From the NCBI RefSeq assembly GCF_001653235.2, contig NC_035796.1, positions 2,604,001 to 2,668,000 on the forward strand: DNA of 64,000 nt, in the 5' to 3' direction. Origin of the DNA: Pochonia chlamydosporia 170. Its lineage: Eukaryota; Ascomycota; Sordariomycetes; Hypocreales; Clavicipitaceae. Positions 1 through 9,428 of the stretch are shown one piece after another; position 1 is the stretch's first letter, and every line of letters starts with the position of its first letter. The translations under genes and the position numbers were made by a program. The notes beneath the pieces were generated by a model. That model was not told where the DNA came from. It ran no database searches and saw nothing but the letters and a program-made list of their open reading frames with translations.

Positions 1-145
1 AAATGTAAAGTCCGCAGCCAGCGATGAGAAGACACGTTCTGGTAACACCGCACAGGCTGTTAAGCAGCAACCCGACGGTGTGTCGGTGCAGATCGTCGCC
101 CTGCTGTGTCTGTTGAGTTTCCTGCTGGCCTACTTCTTCTTCTAG
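1..145 (+). CDS. VAP/Scs2-like MSP-domain protein, C-terminal end (partial)
   Basis: Only the last 48 codons lie in the window, read from base 2 and ending in TAG at 143-145. The visible part is a hydrophilic Ser/Lys/Gln-rich linker followed by about 20 hydrophobic residues (Val-Gln-Ile-Val-Ala-Leu, then Leu/Phe-rich, ending Tyr-Phe-Phe-Phe) right at the C-terminus. That is the layout of a tail-anchored ER protein. The tail resembles fungal VAMP-associated proteins (Scs2/VAP), which use an N-terminal MSP domain to bind FFAT motifs at ER contact sites. The MSP domain is outside the window, so the family call rests on the tail alone. Confidence 0.55.
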   Translation, partial: NVKSAASDEKTRSGNTAQAVKQQPDGVSVQIVALLCLLSFLLAYFFF

Positions 146-732
146 TTGCCATAGAAGCGCATAATGTCCCAGCAGGGAGTATTTCTAATTTTGACAGCGA
201 AGAAATGTAGTCCTAAGACTAGCTTTACAAAGATGCGTTCTGGGATATACACCGTTGTTGAGTGGCAGACGGACCCAGTGCCGCATAATGACTGAACTGA
301 ACATAAAATGGGTGCAAGGACACTGAATCTAGGCAACTTGCAAAAGGGGGACCGATTACATGGGGGTTGGGGAGAAGGTTGTCTGGTGGACGTGGGTGGA
401 TGACAGACACCATTTGATATCGAGTAGCTGCTCTTGGCATTTGTACTGTACAGTACTGTAAGCTACTGTTCTATGACGCGTATAATGTAATTCTCTTTGT
501 CTATTGATATTGATACTGATACTAGTCAACTTGTTGGATTCTATTCGTGATTTTTGATATATGATTGCTGGGATTGCATACACTCGTATTTCTGTAGTAT
601 TATAGATAATAGCCATGTTTCTATGGTAGTGACTTATGCAATCTTGTACAGTAGAACCCCAACGCCAATCACATAATTGTGACGATTACTGTTCCCAAAA
701 ATTCAAATGTAAAGTAACAACATGCTGGCTGT
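146..732. other. Convergent 3' intergenic region
   Basis: AT-rich spacer between two convergent genes, presumably their 3' UTRs and terminators. No convincing ORF or RNA gene seen. Confidence 0.5.
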
Positions 733-1951
733 TTAGGCCTGCACTTCACTCTCCTTCCAGTTCACGGCACCACCGACCAACCGCCCACCTTCTTTACGCT
801 TGACACGGCAATTCAAACCAACATTTTCGTCCCAGATGAACCTCCAAATGGCGTACACCCAACTCTCATGACGAGGCAGCGGCTCGTAAAACTCCTTGGC
901 CATTTCATACACGGCAGGGAGTCTGGTCCACGGAATGGCAGGGAAGTCGTGGTGCTCGTTGTGCAGACCGACATTGTAGGTGAACCAGTTGAGGGGGCCG
1001 TAGTAGGAAAACGTCTCGGGCACGGGGACCATGTTGCTGGGGTCCTTTTGCGTAGGGGTGACGGTTTCGTAGACGTAGTGCTCGGCGATGAAGTGGCCGG
1101 CCAGGGGGTGCAGGCTACCTGCGAGGAAAGATGACAGCAGGAGATACAGCACTGCGTTCCACGAGGCGTAGCGCACGAGGAGGGCGTCGAAGGAGAGCTG
1201 GATGGTGAGGTTGACGAAATGGACCCAGGAGAAGGGGACGCGGTAGACGGCCATGGGGCGCAAGGCATAAAAGAAGATCTGAAAGGTGCAGAAGAAGGCC
1301 TTTCCGAGGATGGAGTCGAGGAAGAAGGCTTCCAGGGCGGTGGGGAGATCGGTGTCGAGGCCGTCTACACCAAGGGATTTGTGGTGAGTGAGATGATAGG
1401 GCTGTGGGGTCCAAGTCAGTCTTGACATTGTTCATTAAGCAGAGGAAGTGGATGATAGACATACGCGGAATGCGGCGCTGTAGGGAACCGCAATGGGCAG
1501 GTTGGCTACAATGGCAAAGAGTCGATTCGCCAATGGGCTCTTGAAGGCCAGGTTGTGGGAGATCTCGTGAATGGCCAGGAAGAGGTTCTGGTTGGCGGTG
1601 GCGCCGAATACGTATGCTACAGCCCAGAATTTCCAGGACCAAAAGGACGTCGACTGGAGGAGGTAGGCGAGGACGATTTGGAGCGTCACGACACCGGTGA
1701 CGACGTACTTGGTTAGAGGCTCAGGGCCACATAGCTTGGTGATCTGATTGTGTTAGCAAGACTCAATTCGGCTGGGACGAGGCAGGGCAAACCTCTGGAT
1801 GAGCCTTGATAATGGCCAGTCGACGGGTGCGGTGCGGCTCCTCGGTATAGGTCCAGAAGAAGTCATGTTTGGGGTTGGCGTCCTGGTTCTCTGTGTGAGT
1901 GGTCTTCTTTTTGGGCGTCTTGGTGACGGTAGCAGAACCGTTTGACGGCAT
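733..1951 (-). CDS. Sphingolipid delta-4 desaturase (DES1/DEGS family)
   Basis: Introduces the 4,5-trans double bond into dihydroceramide at the ER. Three exons on the minus strand: 1951-1793, 1743-1465 and 1401-733. The introns are 49 and 63 nt, phase 0, with GT/AG borders. The spliced protein is 368 residues, normal for the family. All three histidine boxes of membrane fatty-acid desaturases are present: HEISH (112-116), HLTHH (149-153) and HNEHH (293-297, in the context NVGLHNEHHDFP). Hydrophobic membrane segments lie between them. The N-terminus carries the 'FFWTYTEEPHRTRR' lipid-desaturase signature near residues 31-44. ATG 1951 is the first in-frame ATG and gives the usual N-terminal length. 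The C-terminus is Lys/Arg-rich. Nothing is missing or broken. Fungal products feed glucosylceramide synthesis (family knowledge, not seen here). Confidence 0.95.
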
Positions 1952-3464
1952 TTTGTCGAGTTTGCAATTGAGTTAGCGAGAGGCGACGAGGCTGTGTTTG
2001 CTGCTCAGGTTTTGTAGACACAGGCGTCTTGAGCGTAGTTTTGTAGGTTGTTGCGCTGCTAGGGGTTCACGTATGGAGGGGTCGGCGAGAGAAAAGGGGA
2101 TTACAACAGGTGCGCAGTATCCATTCTATGTCGGGAAATAGAATTCGATCTCGCAGATGCAGGTTCGTCGACAGAGGTTGAAAGAGGAGAACTGGCTCAG
2201 GAGTGCATGGATTGGGTGATTTCTTCGGTCCTGGGAATTCGATGTCCGAGAAACAAAAAGTGGCGTGGTGCGGTTTGAGAGGAAGGCGGTGTCTGCCGGC
2301 CGACAAGAACTTGACCAGACAAGACGGAGTCGAGCACGTTTGCTGTCAACTGGAGGTGTTTGGTGCCTGGACAGGGGCAGGCACAGAACTTTAATGGCCA
2401 CAGACAGGAGCTGAGGGGTTGTGGGGCAAAATGAGCTCCAGAGTTGTGCATCTTTGCTTGTTGGAGCTGAGCCGCGTCAGTGTTGGCTGGATATTCATTA
2501 ATGGAGTTGGTCGAAGATGTCAAGGAGGGACCAGATTGGTGGGTCAGATCCCGATACACCACCATTTACTCTGTCATGGTGATTGCCATCTTTCTCATCT
2601 CATCAAACACCTACCTACCTAGGTACCTATATGGCTAGGTGCTCAAACCTCAATTTTCAAACGTGTAAAGATTGCGTTAATGAGCCGCGTGCAAGTCTGA
2701 TGGCTTGTGAGCTGGGCTAAGCTGGTGCAAGTAAGTTCTTCTTCTCGCCCAACCGAATGCCATTTTTTACGGGATATACGAGTGTGCGTATATAGTGAGA
2801 GGAAATGATCGTGGACTTGCGAGTTGTTGTATCCGCGATAGATTAAGCTTTGCACAAAATGGGCCGTCCAAAGCATGAAGTTACCCAAGATGTCGGGCTC
2901 GAGTGGTTGAGTGTGCATCGTATCAAGACCGTTCCATGTTGTGAAGCAGGGCAATCAATTGACATCTGGATGAGCCGCTCTCAGTCTGGTTCGGTCCCGT
3001 AGGCTGGGTTGCACCTTCCCTCCTCGCCACTCATCACAATCTTTTGATCAGCCCAGATCGCACTCACAGCCTCATCTCATGCAGCCAATTTATGTCCGCT
3101 TGCCGGTCACGCATCTCACCTCCTCGTACTTTTGTCAAACCTTGAAACTTCGCACGAGCGCTATCAACCTCGCCATTCATGCCGTTCATCCATGTTCAAA
3201 AATACGTCGAAGCCACCGAGAAAGTTAAGCCAGATGCCTACATTGCATGATGGATCTACCCGCTCGAGGTCGAGCAGATGGCTGCCTGGGAAATGCAAGA
3301 CGAGGAGCACGAGGCACTATCACAGTTGCCAAGGGATCACAATGCGTATAAACTCGGCAGCATAAATGGTCATAAAGTGGTTATTGCCGGCCTTGACCAG
3401 CCAGGAAACTGTCCAACTGCACTCCAACGGCGCTGCTTCTTCCGCCTGCGACGAATACTTGACC
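1952..3464. other. Intergenic region, desaturase promoter side
   Basis: Upstream of the desaturase and downstream of the 3465-4741 gene. It contains a TACCTAGGTA palindrome at 2616-2625 inside a longer CCTACC/GGTACC tract. Only short unconvincing ORFs in several frames. Confidence 0.5.
2616..2625. repeat. TACCTAGGTA palindrome
   Basis: Perfect 10-bp palindrome extended by CTACC on the left and CCTA on the right. The same core recurs at 17552, 50871, 53282 and 62626. Confidence 0.8.
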
Positions 3465-4741
3465 CTAGTAATCACATTTACCACAATAACCACACTCTTT
3501 ATCGCAGGCTGTGTAGTCACGCTCTTCTAGCTCATAGTCGTACCTGTCGCAATCCAAATCGAAAGCCCGCCACCTCGACAGAATGTCTTCTTCCTCCTCT
3601 CGGCATTCTTGCTCTGACATACGAGACGCCGTGTGCTCTTCTTGGCCATTGTCATCCTGGTTCGATGCCGAGTTTCCTTCATCGCCTGCAACGACGCCAA
3701 GAGCAGAGCGGATCATGCATTTACAGTCATCACCAATACCGTTGCTTCGCGAAGTCTCCCGAAGGATCTGAATTAGCTGGTCACGATTGCCATTGCTGCC
3801 AACGTTTGACCGTAGAGCATCTTGAAAGGCAGTCGTCAAATTCGCTTGAATAGCTTGTCGCTGCGCATGAGAAGCTTTCAGCAAGGTATCTTCGCCGCAG
3901 TTCATGGTGAGTTCCGTGATTTCCGCTGCATTCAGGTTTTGTGACCATGTCGGGTTAAGATCCAGATTGAGATCTTTCCCGATGGACGCAAGCCCTGATT
4001 TCAAATCGTTAAAGGCAAGTAGACTCAGAAGTTTGCCTTTCCCAGGGGTATGGGTATTGAGGTTAAAGATTACCCTCAGTACTTGGTGTAAGTGCAAGAT
4101 TTCGGCGGGAGGCGTAAACGCATCTGTTCCTCCCAAGGTCTCAATTTTACCAGTCCCCTCGTTGTTGCCAATAGCGCTGCCTTTAGCAGCTACCGGAGTC
4201 GTAAGCAACCTCAAGTTAGACGGATCGTCTGTTTGAGGACGTTTCGGTCGCTCACCCAGGTCAATATCACGAGCAGGTCTTGCCAACGTCGCCCGCCAGT
4301 GATGTATGTTGACCGGGTCCTTTTGGTAAATGTTGACCTCGAAAAACTTGTCATGTGTTTTACACTTGTAGTTCTTATACCTTGGCGCAGTTGTAAGGCT
4401 TCATCTGACAACAAAACATGTAAAGGGCATACGTACGAATTCAGTTTCTCAAAGTTGGCTCGAATCAGGTCGTCCTCTGCTACCTCAATAAAATCGTTGC
4501 TACTGTTCTTGGCAGGAACAAAATACTTCTTTGACTCCAGGCTGCCATAGTTCTTCTGCCGGACAAGCTGGACGGCAAATGGTGCAAGATCAACGACGTC
4601 AGGTTCGTCTTTGTTAGTGCTGAGGGCGGATTCTCTTGGAAAGGCAGCCCACGACAGGAAGGACGTGAATTTGCTCTCGTGAGAGAGATACTGGGGCCGG
4701 TAAGGCTTGATGTCTGCACAACAAAAGACAAGTGACGCCAT
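3465..4741 (-). CDS. Unknown protein with C-terminal CDxxCGxCG motif
   Basis: Two exons give an open frame of 406 residues: 4741-4437 and 4380-3465. The 56-nt intron starts gtacgt and ends ccaag, with a CTTAC-like branch. The AAG acceptor is unusual, so the border may be slightly off. Other acceptors tried gave a stop or too short an intron. I do not recognise a catalytic domain. The N-terminal third mixes hydrophobic and charged residues, the middle is helical and Asn/Gln-rich, and the end is acidic (a run of Glu near residue 364) and Asp/Tyr-rich. The last 13 residues hold four cysteines in the pattern CDKECGYCGKC. A similar tail ends the protein at 25926-26471. No signal peptide is evident. 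Possibly a fungal-specific conserved hypothetical. Confidence 0.7.
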
Positions 4742-5344
4742 ACTTGTGCTTATGGGTTCAATGTTTGATGCCAGTGGGATGATCGAACCACGTTTTGAGA
4801 AGAGATGGGGATTTCCAAGAAGTTATTGAGGACCGTCCCCGAGGCATCCGGGTTCAATATGCCATCTACTTATACCTGTCTGACTTACATTTCTGGTAGC
4901 ATATTGTCACGATGAGCCTACACATGTAAGTGAAGATGATAGGCTCGATGCACTCTGTGGGCTAAAAACGCCTCGCAGATTTTGTGGCATACCGCATGAG
5001 AAGTATCCAATGACTGGTGAGTATCAACCGCATCCCATCTGCCGTGACGCCTCTTGGACAACCTTAGACTACCGAGGATGATTCAGCCAACATTGAACAA
5101 GTATAAAAGTAAACCTTTACGCCTTGTTTCTTCCTTTCCCACTCTCCTCCTCACGGGCGGCCCTGGTGGTCTCACCGCACACATCACAGTCCTTACAGAT
5201 AGCCGCTTACCGTCCTTTCACGTCCTCGTAAGTACTTTTCTTGTCGCTTAGCCATCAAACTCTCTTCTCTGCTCTTCCGTCCGCTTTCTCTCGCAGGCTC
5301 GTTCTTTCATATTCTACTTCGTAAGAGGGTCTTTTTATTTCTAG
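4742..5344. promoter_or_regulatory. Divergent promoter region with TATA box
   Basis: Lies between the minus-strand gene starting at 4741 and the zinc-finger gene to the right. A good TATA box (TATAAAAG, 5102-5109) is followed by a pyrimidine-rich leader. Strong donors (gtaagt at 5230) and acceptors (ctcgcag at 5298, tttctag at 5344) suggest a spliced 5' leader. A small ATG-containing exon may lie at about 4912-4927, ending in a gtaagt donor, but its link to the zinc-finger exon is unproven. Confidence 0.45.
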
Positions 5345-5984
5345 CCAAAACCCAGCCGGGCCATCTGGATCCGATCAACTTCTTTTACATTATCACGAAC
5401 ACCGATCTCTCCAATATGTGGATCCCAGCTGGATTCCTTGCAGAAGTGGCGGCCCGCTTGAGGAGTATAATGAGGCAGTTTCAAGCTATGCAGAGCCTGC
5501 TGGACAGGACGAACAAGCTGAAGAAGTTCCTTGGCCGGCGAATATCCCTGACAACACCCAACCGCGGTCCAACTACCATGGCCTACAAAATTCGGCTCTT
5601 CCAAATCCCTTCCAGTGCCCAGAATGCCCGTACAGTTTCCGCAGTCAAGGGCCTTTGACGTAAGCTGATCTGAGTTGTCTCTTTTTCCTATTTCTTGACC
5701 TGTCATTAACACGGCTAGATAGTCATCACCTCACGCAGCATAGCCGGCCGTTCAAGTGCGAAGTTACTGGCTGTGGAAAGGCTTTCAGCCAAAGTCCAGG
5801 ACTCCGGCGCCACATTAATTCCGTCCATACACCGCCGTCGAGGCAAAAGAGATGGTATTGCTTGGTGGCTGGATGTAAGTGCAAGTTGGCCAGTGACGGT
5901 ACATCGCGGAAAGATAGCCTCGATCGGCACATGAGAACACAGCACGGAAGGGGGGATCATCAGTCGTATGATGATACTACATAG
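5345..5984 (+). CDS. C2H2 zinc-finger protein (start unresolved)
   Basis: Two exons are clear: 5345-5659 and 5723-5984 (TAG). They are separated by a 63-nt intron whose gctagatag acceptor joins the first finger perfectly. Finger 1 is CPEC-x12-H-x3-H, made of both exons. A linker ending RPFKC leads into finger 2 (C-x4-C ... H-x4-H). Finger 3 is longer and atypical, beginning CLVAGC and ending RHMRTQH. Together they form a compact DNA-binding module at the C-terminus after about 100 acidic, Pro/Gln-rich residues, suggesting a transcription factor. No in-frame ATG exists in the first visible exon, and the frame is closed upstream at 5322. The first ATG (5416) is in another frame and soon stops. 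The start must therefore lie in an upstream exon, or the gene has decayed. No target is known. Confidence 0.65.
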
Positions 5985-6880
5985 TTTAGAATAGAAGGCT
6001 AATACACACTCCTTTCCGCTGTTGAAACATGAAGGACATTGTGAACTGTCCAGCATAGAGATAGTTTGACGATGGCTACGACTTACACCAAGTCCAGGCG
6101 GATGTAAGTGCGTACCAGGTATGCAAAATCTTTCCAAAGACGTTGGAAGTGGCCGGTATCATTGGCTTTGGCGTTGATGTTTCATTCTAAAGCTAGATAT
6201 TCCGTTGTAACTATTGAAAACGAGGTTCTACCAAGAAAAATGGCCGTATAACGATCTGTCAACGGACATAACTTGGACTATATCTCTAGGCAATAGCGGA
6301 GCTTTCCCTTTTACCGACCAGATGACCCAGCGGTCAGCTCTGGTAAAGGTCGACCTATCGTGATTCCGTTTCTACAAGACTGTTTAATTGGTTGCGAGTT
6401 GAGTCGTCGGACATGTCATGTCAACTCTTCCACGGCTATCATCTAAATGTCCGTCGATACATGATGCCAAGAGCCCCGTTTCAAAGGTTCCATCCACATG
6501 CACCCATACAGAATAGTACCAAAACGTACTCTAAACGACGCATTGTCAGTGGAATGTCACCTTGTTCTTCATTTATAAATGCCGTTAGCCGCCCCCGCAC
6601 TTTTAGCAAATATCAAGTCCTGCGTGTTTCGTATTAAGCTACGACTCAATAAACAAGTTTAAATCTCGTTTACATCGCTTATTTTCAGGTCTTCTTAAAG
6701 CTCCTACCTTTTCTGGAATAGAATACCCTCATGAGATGACTGTTTGGACCAATCAGGGGTATTTCAAAAGTGCATTCTATGGTCGCGTGTACGATTTGTG
6801 TTTGCCTCACCGTTAAGAAGGCCAAGGAATTAGTATCAATAGTCAGCCTTGCAGCATGGATATATACAGACCCCACAAAC
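5985..6880. other. Intergenic region without a clear gene
   Basis: AT-rich. Short ORFs only. It would be the 3' side of the zinc-finger gene and of the doubtful minus-strand ORF next to it. Confidence 0.4.
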
Positions 6881-7156
6881 TTACAGTAAGCAGTGACATG
6901 TGTGCCTGTTAAAGTCCGTTGCTCCAGACCGGGCAGCAATGCGGTGCGCCTGACCAGCGAAGAAACCTAGCAAGTTAGAAGTGATTGATCTCCTTCCTAT
7001 AGCATTTCCCTGCATTTTGACTGACCCCAGAGCTACGGAGTTTTCCAGCGCTAATGCCATGTTAGGCGAACGATCCCGACCATCGCCAAGTCCGTGACAA
7101 TACGACAAAGACGATAATGCTGCCAAGAAAAGAATGGCATTCTTTGTACATTGCAT
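6881..7156 (-). CDS. Doubtful small secreted protein
   Basis: A 91-codon minus-strand frame starting at ATG 7156. The N-terminus looks like a signal peptide (MQCTKNAILFLAALSSLSYC) and the end contains HTCHCL. The last codons overlap a strong donor (gtaagt at 6884), so the true gene may be spliced onward, but I could not find a convincing next exon. It is divergent from, and about 215 nt from, the micro-exon gene's start, so the two would share a promoter. No family is recognised. Composition and length alone do not prove it is real. Confidence 0.3.
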   Translation of the reverse strand: MQCTKNAILFLAALSSLSYCHGLGDGRDRSPNMALALENSVALGSVKMQGNAIGRRSITSNLLGFFAGQAHRIAARSGATDFNRHTCHCLL

Positions 7157-7371
7157 CCAATACAACGGCTTAATGTTGTACCAGTCTTACTGGAGATATC
7201 GTGGGCCGAAAATAGCCATCATACACCTTGCCACGGTTCAAAAGCAAGATAAAACCATCGAACCCAGCGTATGGAAGCCAATCGTACCGGCTATTCGACA
7301 GCTTACGTAGCATCAATACTACCGTCTTTTTAATTTACACTTGTTGCATATCCCCCTCCGCCCCTCGCAAA
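7157..7371 (+). promoter_or_regulatory. Promoter and leader of the micro-exon gene
   Basis: A GATAAAA element (7248-7254) lies about 120 nt before the ATG. It is followed by a pyrimidine-rich stretch (tccccctccgcccctc) and an A-rich start context (gcaaaATGaag), typical of a well-expressed fungal gene. No operator-like repeat seen. Confidence 0.4.
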
Positions 7372-9428
7372 ATGAAGGTCATTTCTATTGTCCTCGTGGC
7401 TCTCGCCGGAGTAGCCTTCGCCAACCCAATCAATGCCGATGAGCCGCAACTCGAGAAACGTGCTAAAGTGAGAGTTTGACTGGCAGCTGAAACAGTTTGC
7501 CTGAAATTGCGAAATAGAATGGTCGAACTAACTGGTTTTAGTGGGTTAGTGTATCAGGAGGTGGTGCTGAGGGTTGAGGGCTAACAAGTACTGCTTCATG
7601 TCTTAGTGTGTAAGTGGAATTGACCCAGGCATCTCCAAACACGGGCTGAAAGTCGTGAATAATACTGACAATACTCCTCGACAGACCGTAGGTTTTCAGT
7701 TTCTTGAGACAATGGTCCAATGCTGATAGTCGACAACTCAGGGAGCCAACGGTGTTAGTATCCCCTTTGACAACCAGCGAACGCATGCCTCGAATACTAA
7801 GATATTTTTTTAGGGTGTAAGCTATTCATAAATGACATCTAATCGAATGCAAACTCGTACGACTAATGCCTCTGTGTGACTGCAGGGAGTAAGTGCCACG
7901 CGAACAGGAATAAGAGTTAAGCTAATTGTGAGGTGTAGTGGGTTCGTATTTACGGCCGGCTGCTCAGCTATTGACCAATATTTCTAATTCTCATTTAGTG
8001 TGTAAGTAATGCTTTGCTTTTGGATTATAACAAGATTATGAGCTAACTATCATTCATAGCCTGTTAGTGGCGAACCGAAATTCTCAACTTTACCGAACGC
8101 TAACCCTCTCAGGATGTCCGTTGAGGTCCTATCCCGACTATAGTGGCATTTAACTGAATACCACCAAACAGAACGTGAGAAAACCAAGTAACCAAGTGAA
8201 TAATCTAAAACTAACACGCAGTCATAGTACGTACGTTGATATGCATGAGCGCTATCAGATATTGTACTTACCGCTAGCAGAGCGTACGTCATATACAGCC
8301 TGGACAATATCCTTGTGGCCGTCATTCTCACAAGATCAGTAGTGTGTGAGTCGCAAACATATAAGCCGTCTAGCATGAACTTGTCATACTAATGTCTTAG
8401 TGCGTACGTATCACATAACGGGCTACTATGATGACAAAGACTAAGCCGAGATGTAGCAATGTGTAAGTATTTGTTGATTTGGGCTTTTGGAAAGTGGCTA
8501 ATTGTTGTCCAAGGCTGTGAGTGCTCAGACATAACATTGTCTTTATACATTGAGCATAGCTAATAACCTCATTAGGGAGTAAGTAGCATTAGAAATATTA
8601 ATGTATGCTGCGATGCTAACATGATACAGAACGTGAGTTTATCAATAATATGACATGTTAAAGGGAATCTAAGCCTGACCTTATTGCAGTGGGTAAGTCG
8701 CGGCAGACATTGCACCAGCAGTACGACGAAAATGACACTGACACATATCAGGGTGTAAGTACTTCCCAAGTCCCAGCAATACATTGTTCTGTTGCACAAT
8801 TACTAATTGCCATGTTCTGTAGTGCGTAAGTTGATAGTCAACCATGATCTGTATGATGGTTAAAATACTCAGACTTGTAATAGCGTGTAAGTGTCATAAC
8901 CAAACTGCATGTTGTGCTGAAACTAACATTCAATAATTAGCCCGTAAGTTTAGCCACAAGATTTAAATTCCTGTTTGATAGCGTACTAACAATTCGTAGA
9001 AAGTAAGTTGCATCGCATCCTACAATCCTCCCGTTGCTGACCAGATTCAGGGTGTAAGTGCAAATCGCTGAACAATCTAACTCAACTAAACGCCAACAAA
9101 TTGCTAGGGAGTAAGTATCTACATCAAAAAGTATTGTTCCCATGCTAACGATTTGCAGATTGTAAGAAATGCCCACCCCTGACAAACTGATTTCTGGCCA
9201 GTGACAAGTTAACACTTCCTAGTGCGTAAGTGTCATAACTATAAACAATTATAGGTCACCGAGTACTGTCATGCAGGGAAAAGTAACCAACCATATCAGG
9301 CTGTAAGTTTTTACTCCACACGTCAAAGCGATAATACGTGCTTCCGTCTAACTCGTGAGTATAGTGCGTAAGTTTTGCCACGCTGTCAGACACTATTATT
9401 CAGTGGCTCTTATCATCGTTAGGCATAA
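7372..9428 (+). CDS. Micro-exon gene: 33-exon secreted cysteine-rich peptide precursor
   Basis: Exon 1 (7372-7467, 32 codons) encodes a signal peptide (MKVISIVLVALAGVAFA) and a short acidic propeptide ending LEKR, a Kex2 cleavage site. After it, 32 introns of 48-75 nt separate 31 tiny internal exons: 29 of 3 nt, one of 12 nt (7742-7753) and one of 6 nt (8457-8462). A last exon (GCA TAA, 9423-9428) ends the frame. All introns are phase 0. Sixteen of 32 donors are exactly gtaagt, acceptors are nearly all tag/cag, and most have a CTAAC/CTGAC/CTAAT branch site. The spliced preproprotein is 68 residues and the part after Lys-Arg is 38 residues. It has eight cysteines spaced C-x8-C-x5-CC-x-C-x5-C-x6-C-x-C, a knottin-like (inhibitor cystine knot) framework, plus three Trp and many Gly. 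Its function is unknown: antimicrobial, effector or signalling peptide are all possible. I recall no described fungal gene of this architecture. Uncertain points are exon 14 (S, or QS via a tandem acceptor), exon 18 (AAG acceptor) and the last exon. Confidence 0.88.
7468..8400 (+). other. Micro-exon array, first half (exon table)
   Basis: Exons read as AG|exon|GT. E2 7542-7544; E3 7607-7609 (Cys); E4 7685-7687; E5 7742-7753 (four codons); E6 7814-7816; E7 7886-7888; E8 7939-7941; E9 7999-8001 (Cys); E10 8060-8062; E11 8113-8115; E12 8172-8174; E13 8228-8230; E14 8281-8283; E15 8343-8345 (Cys). Intron lengths in order: 74, 62, 75, 54, 60, 69, 50, 57, 58, 50, 56, 53, 50, 59, 55. Donors here vary more (gtgaga, gttagt, gtaagt, gtaggt, gttcgt, gtccgt, gtacgt) than in the second half. 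E13 and E15 have an upstream alternative acceptor that would add an in-frame TAG, so the downstream one is chosen. Confidence 0.85.
8401..9428 (+). other. Micro-exon array, second half (exon table)
   Basis: E16 8401-8403 (Cys); E17 8457-8462 (second codon Cys); E18 8514-8516; E19 8576-8578; E20 8630-8632; E21 8690-8692; E22 8752-8754; E23 8823-8825 (Cys); E24 8884-8886; E25 8941-8943; E26 9000-9002; E27 9051-9053; E28 9108-9110; E29 9159-9161; E30 9223-9225 (Cys); E31 9300-9302; E32 9365-9367 (Cys); E33 9423-9428 with TAA. Twelve of the fourteen introns after E19 begin gtaagt (exceptions after E20 and E29). After E30, an upstream acceptor (9276) would give a 26-nt exon and break the frame, supporting the 74-nt intron. 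For the final intron the acceptor at 9403 would instead open a tail running to a TAA near 9600, so the C-terminus is the least certain part. Confidence 0.83.

Noticed and set aside
5416..5658. First ATG frame over the zinc-finger exon (80 codons)
   Set aside because: It lies in a different frame from the C2H2 fingers and shows no domain, so it is treated as a shadow.
7468..9422. CRISPR-like or tandem-repeat array (regular spacing of about 60 nt with gtaagt words)
   Set aside because: The repeated part is only splice-site consensus. The sequences between are all different and there are no long identical repeats. Ordered codons with cysteines fit exons instead.
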